Assembly (NCBI GenBank): GCA_964036045.1
Contig: OZ038395.1
Location: 6,463,753-6,527,752 of the forward strand
DNA: 64,000 nucleotides
Source: Eutreptiella sp. 'Long Island Sound 2002'
Lineage: Eukaryota > Euglenozoa > Euglenophyceae > Eutreptiales > Eutreptiaceae
Direction: 5' to 3'
The translations under genes were made by a program, and so were the position numbers. The notes beneath the pieces were generated by a model. The model searched no databases. It saw only the letters and a list, made by a program, of their open reading frames with translations, and was not told the origin of the DNA. How positions within the stretch are numbered: position 1 is the first letter of the stretch; each line of letters starts with the position of its first letter. This document shows, one piece after another, positions 62,268-64,000 of the stretch.

Positions 62268-64000
62268 TGACGCGTTCCCGTGGGGGGCCGGCCACGGGAC
62301 GCTGCGGTGGACACACGCAAGTGAGCAGGCAGGCAAAGCACTACGCTCACAAGGGCATCAATGCGTTGTCATGTGACAAAGCGTTTCAGAATCCTTGCCA
62401 CTCTGCAAAGAGGGAACGAAAGTATGTACCGCAACACATCAGGATATGTACACATGGGGTTAAGACTGGACTGGGGTAAGGGCATCACAGGACCATAGAC
62501 ACTCAGTCCCAACTCATATCCCAATCCCAGGTCCGACCCTCTCAGTGGCTGATGGGGGCGGGGGCTCAAACACAACCCATGCCCTGCTCAGTCCGGACCC
62601 TGAAACCCTGCCAATAGGGGGGGTGTCCCGCCCAGCCACAGGCGAGTTCCTGGGAACCAAGCTGCTCCAAGGCCAACCGACAGTGGCTCCCTATGCTCCC
62701 TTAACGGCAGGTCCCAACTCCACTCTGAGCCAGAGATATGGCCCCGCCATCATCACCCAGGAGTTGGTAGCTGAAAATGGGCTGTTTCAGCCCAAACTGA
62801 AATTAACTCAAAAATCCCCAAAATTGACCCCTCGTCCGGACCTGCCAGAGGTAGGGACGAGGCAACTGACCCTGTGCCCTTCGAGTACGAACTCCCTGGA
62901 GCCCTCACCCAACTTGGTTCCCTCTGAGGTCCCGGCATCAGGGCAACACGGATGAGTCAAGTGGGGTCATGATGCCAAAATCACCAAAATTGGCGTCATT
63001 CCCACGCGTGGCTCGCTCGGCCAAGGTAAGGCCAATGGCTCACAGGATAGGAGGCAGGACCTAGGACTTATATCTGAGTGCACAACTTGGATTTAGCTCC
63101 GGGCTCCCTGTGGGCTTAGAGAAATGGGGCCGCCAATTGACCACACGGAAGGGGGAAATTGGGGTCCCAAAATTGGGTCATTTTGGCTGCCTGAAATGAG
63201 CCAAAATTCGGTGTGCTCCCAATAGAATATCTCCACGCCGGCTTGGAGATCAGATCCGCCATTCCATACGTGATCCACCGGGAGTCCAACGGAGACTCCC
63301 ATGCCCTTGGCTCTCAAAGATCTCCATGCCACCTGGCGTGGTGACGATCCCAATTGGATCCACAAATGCAAAAATGGCAAAATTGCCCATATTCAACTTG
63401 GCCTAGCGCCTTAACGAAGGCGGCTCCGCTTCGCCCACGTGGTGTGTGGACCATGGGGACCATTACCCATAACACCCATGTCATATATGGTCCATTGGTC
63501 CATGCGTCCGGCGTGCACGAGGGTTAGAACATAGTGCACGGCGGGCAACAAAAGTAGAAAATTGCTCAAAATGGTCAAAAATGCGCACACTCATGGTTGG
63601 GGCAAATGAGGCACATGCCTGACTTGGACCCGAGTGTGCCATAGGATTGATATCAAGTCATATGTGTCCAACATATCTTTGGGGCGTCGCCCAACTCCTC
63701 CGGTATTGGGAATGGCAGGGTCGCCAAGTGAGCCCATGATTTGGGATAGTCCCAAATCGCCAACATGGCGGCCACGGTATGCCAAGCCTAAGAGGAGTTA
63801 TTCGCCGGGTCCAAGATATGTTGGCTACCCAAGTGTGTACCCTCATAACATACTTGGGTCATGATGTCAATTGAGCGCAACGTTGAGATACACGGTCGCC
63901 ACTTGACATCATGACGAGCCAAAAATGGCAAAATTGGCACAAAGACACACAAAAGTGCATTGAAAGGTGCACAATTATATTATAATATCTTTGGCTTGGA
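62268..64000. other. Unassigned sequence right of A3
   Basis: About 1.7 kb with no similarity to the elements in this window. A 136-codon frame at 62545-62955 has no recognisable domain and I do not call it a gene. Short inverted repeats occur: a perfect 13-bp pair GTCATGATGTCAA at 63858-63870 with TTGACATCATGAC at 63903-63915, and a near-perfect pair around 63668 and 63812 (CCAACATATCT and its complement). It may be part of another, unrecognised repeat. Confidence 0.5.

Noticed and set aside
62545-62955. 136-codon open frame as a host gene.
   Set aside because: No recognisable domain, Pro/Thr-rich low-complexity composition, and no support beyond openness.

Overview
The window is wholly eukaryotic and made almost entirely of retrotransposons stacked inside one another. 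I found no host gene, rRNA, tRNA or CRISPR. The evidence for a eukaryote is chromodomain Ty3/Gypsy elements with LTRs and initiator-Met-tRNA-type primer sites, a two-ORF LINE, and poly(A)-tailed SINEs. The host cannot be named from the sequence. A protist or algal genome is my guess, with low confidence.

Three related LTR families are present. Family A has 533-bp TG...CA LTRs and three copies: A1 at 1-7628 (minus, cut by the window edge), A2 at 19091-38339 (plus) and A3 at 51488-62267 (plus). Family B has about 790-bp LTRs ending AG...CT: B1 at 9029-40212 (minus, interrupted), and B2, a 5' half at about 43650-51396 (plus) behind a tandem LTR array. Family C runs from 43616 leftwards (minus) and is broken by B1 and A1.

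The nesting is explicit. C is split by B1 (5-bp duplication CGGGC at 9024-9028 and 40213-40217). B1 gag is split by A2 (duplication GTTCG at 19086-19090 and 38340-38344). The A2 3' untranslated region is split by an 8.4-kb LINE (16-bp duplication at 28284-28299 and 36749-36764). A1 also sits in C. B1 pol and B2 pol each carry a SINE. LTR-pair differences counted by eye (B1 about 1.5%, A2 about 1.1%, A3 about 0.6%) agree with that order.

In all families gag and pol are separated by one in-frame stop (UAG in A and C, UGA in B), which suggests stop-codon readthrough. In A the UAG is followed by a predicted pseudoknot. Pol runs protease, Dam-like methyltransferase domain, reverse transcriptase, RNase H, integrase and chromodomain in A and B; C is cut before most of the reverse transcriptase. 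Family A gag starts inside the 5' LTR and reads through the primer-binding site. The LINE has an intact ORF1 ending in an AlkB-like 2-oxoglutarate/Fe(II) oxygenase domain, and an intact ORF2 with APE endonuclease, reverse transcriptase and RNase H.

The last 1.7 kb (62268-64000) is unrelated to these elements and holds only short inverted repeats.
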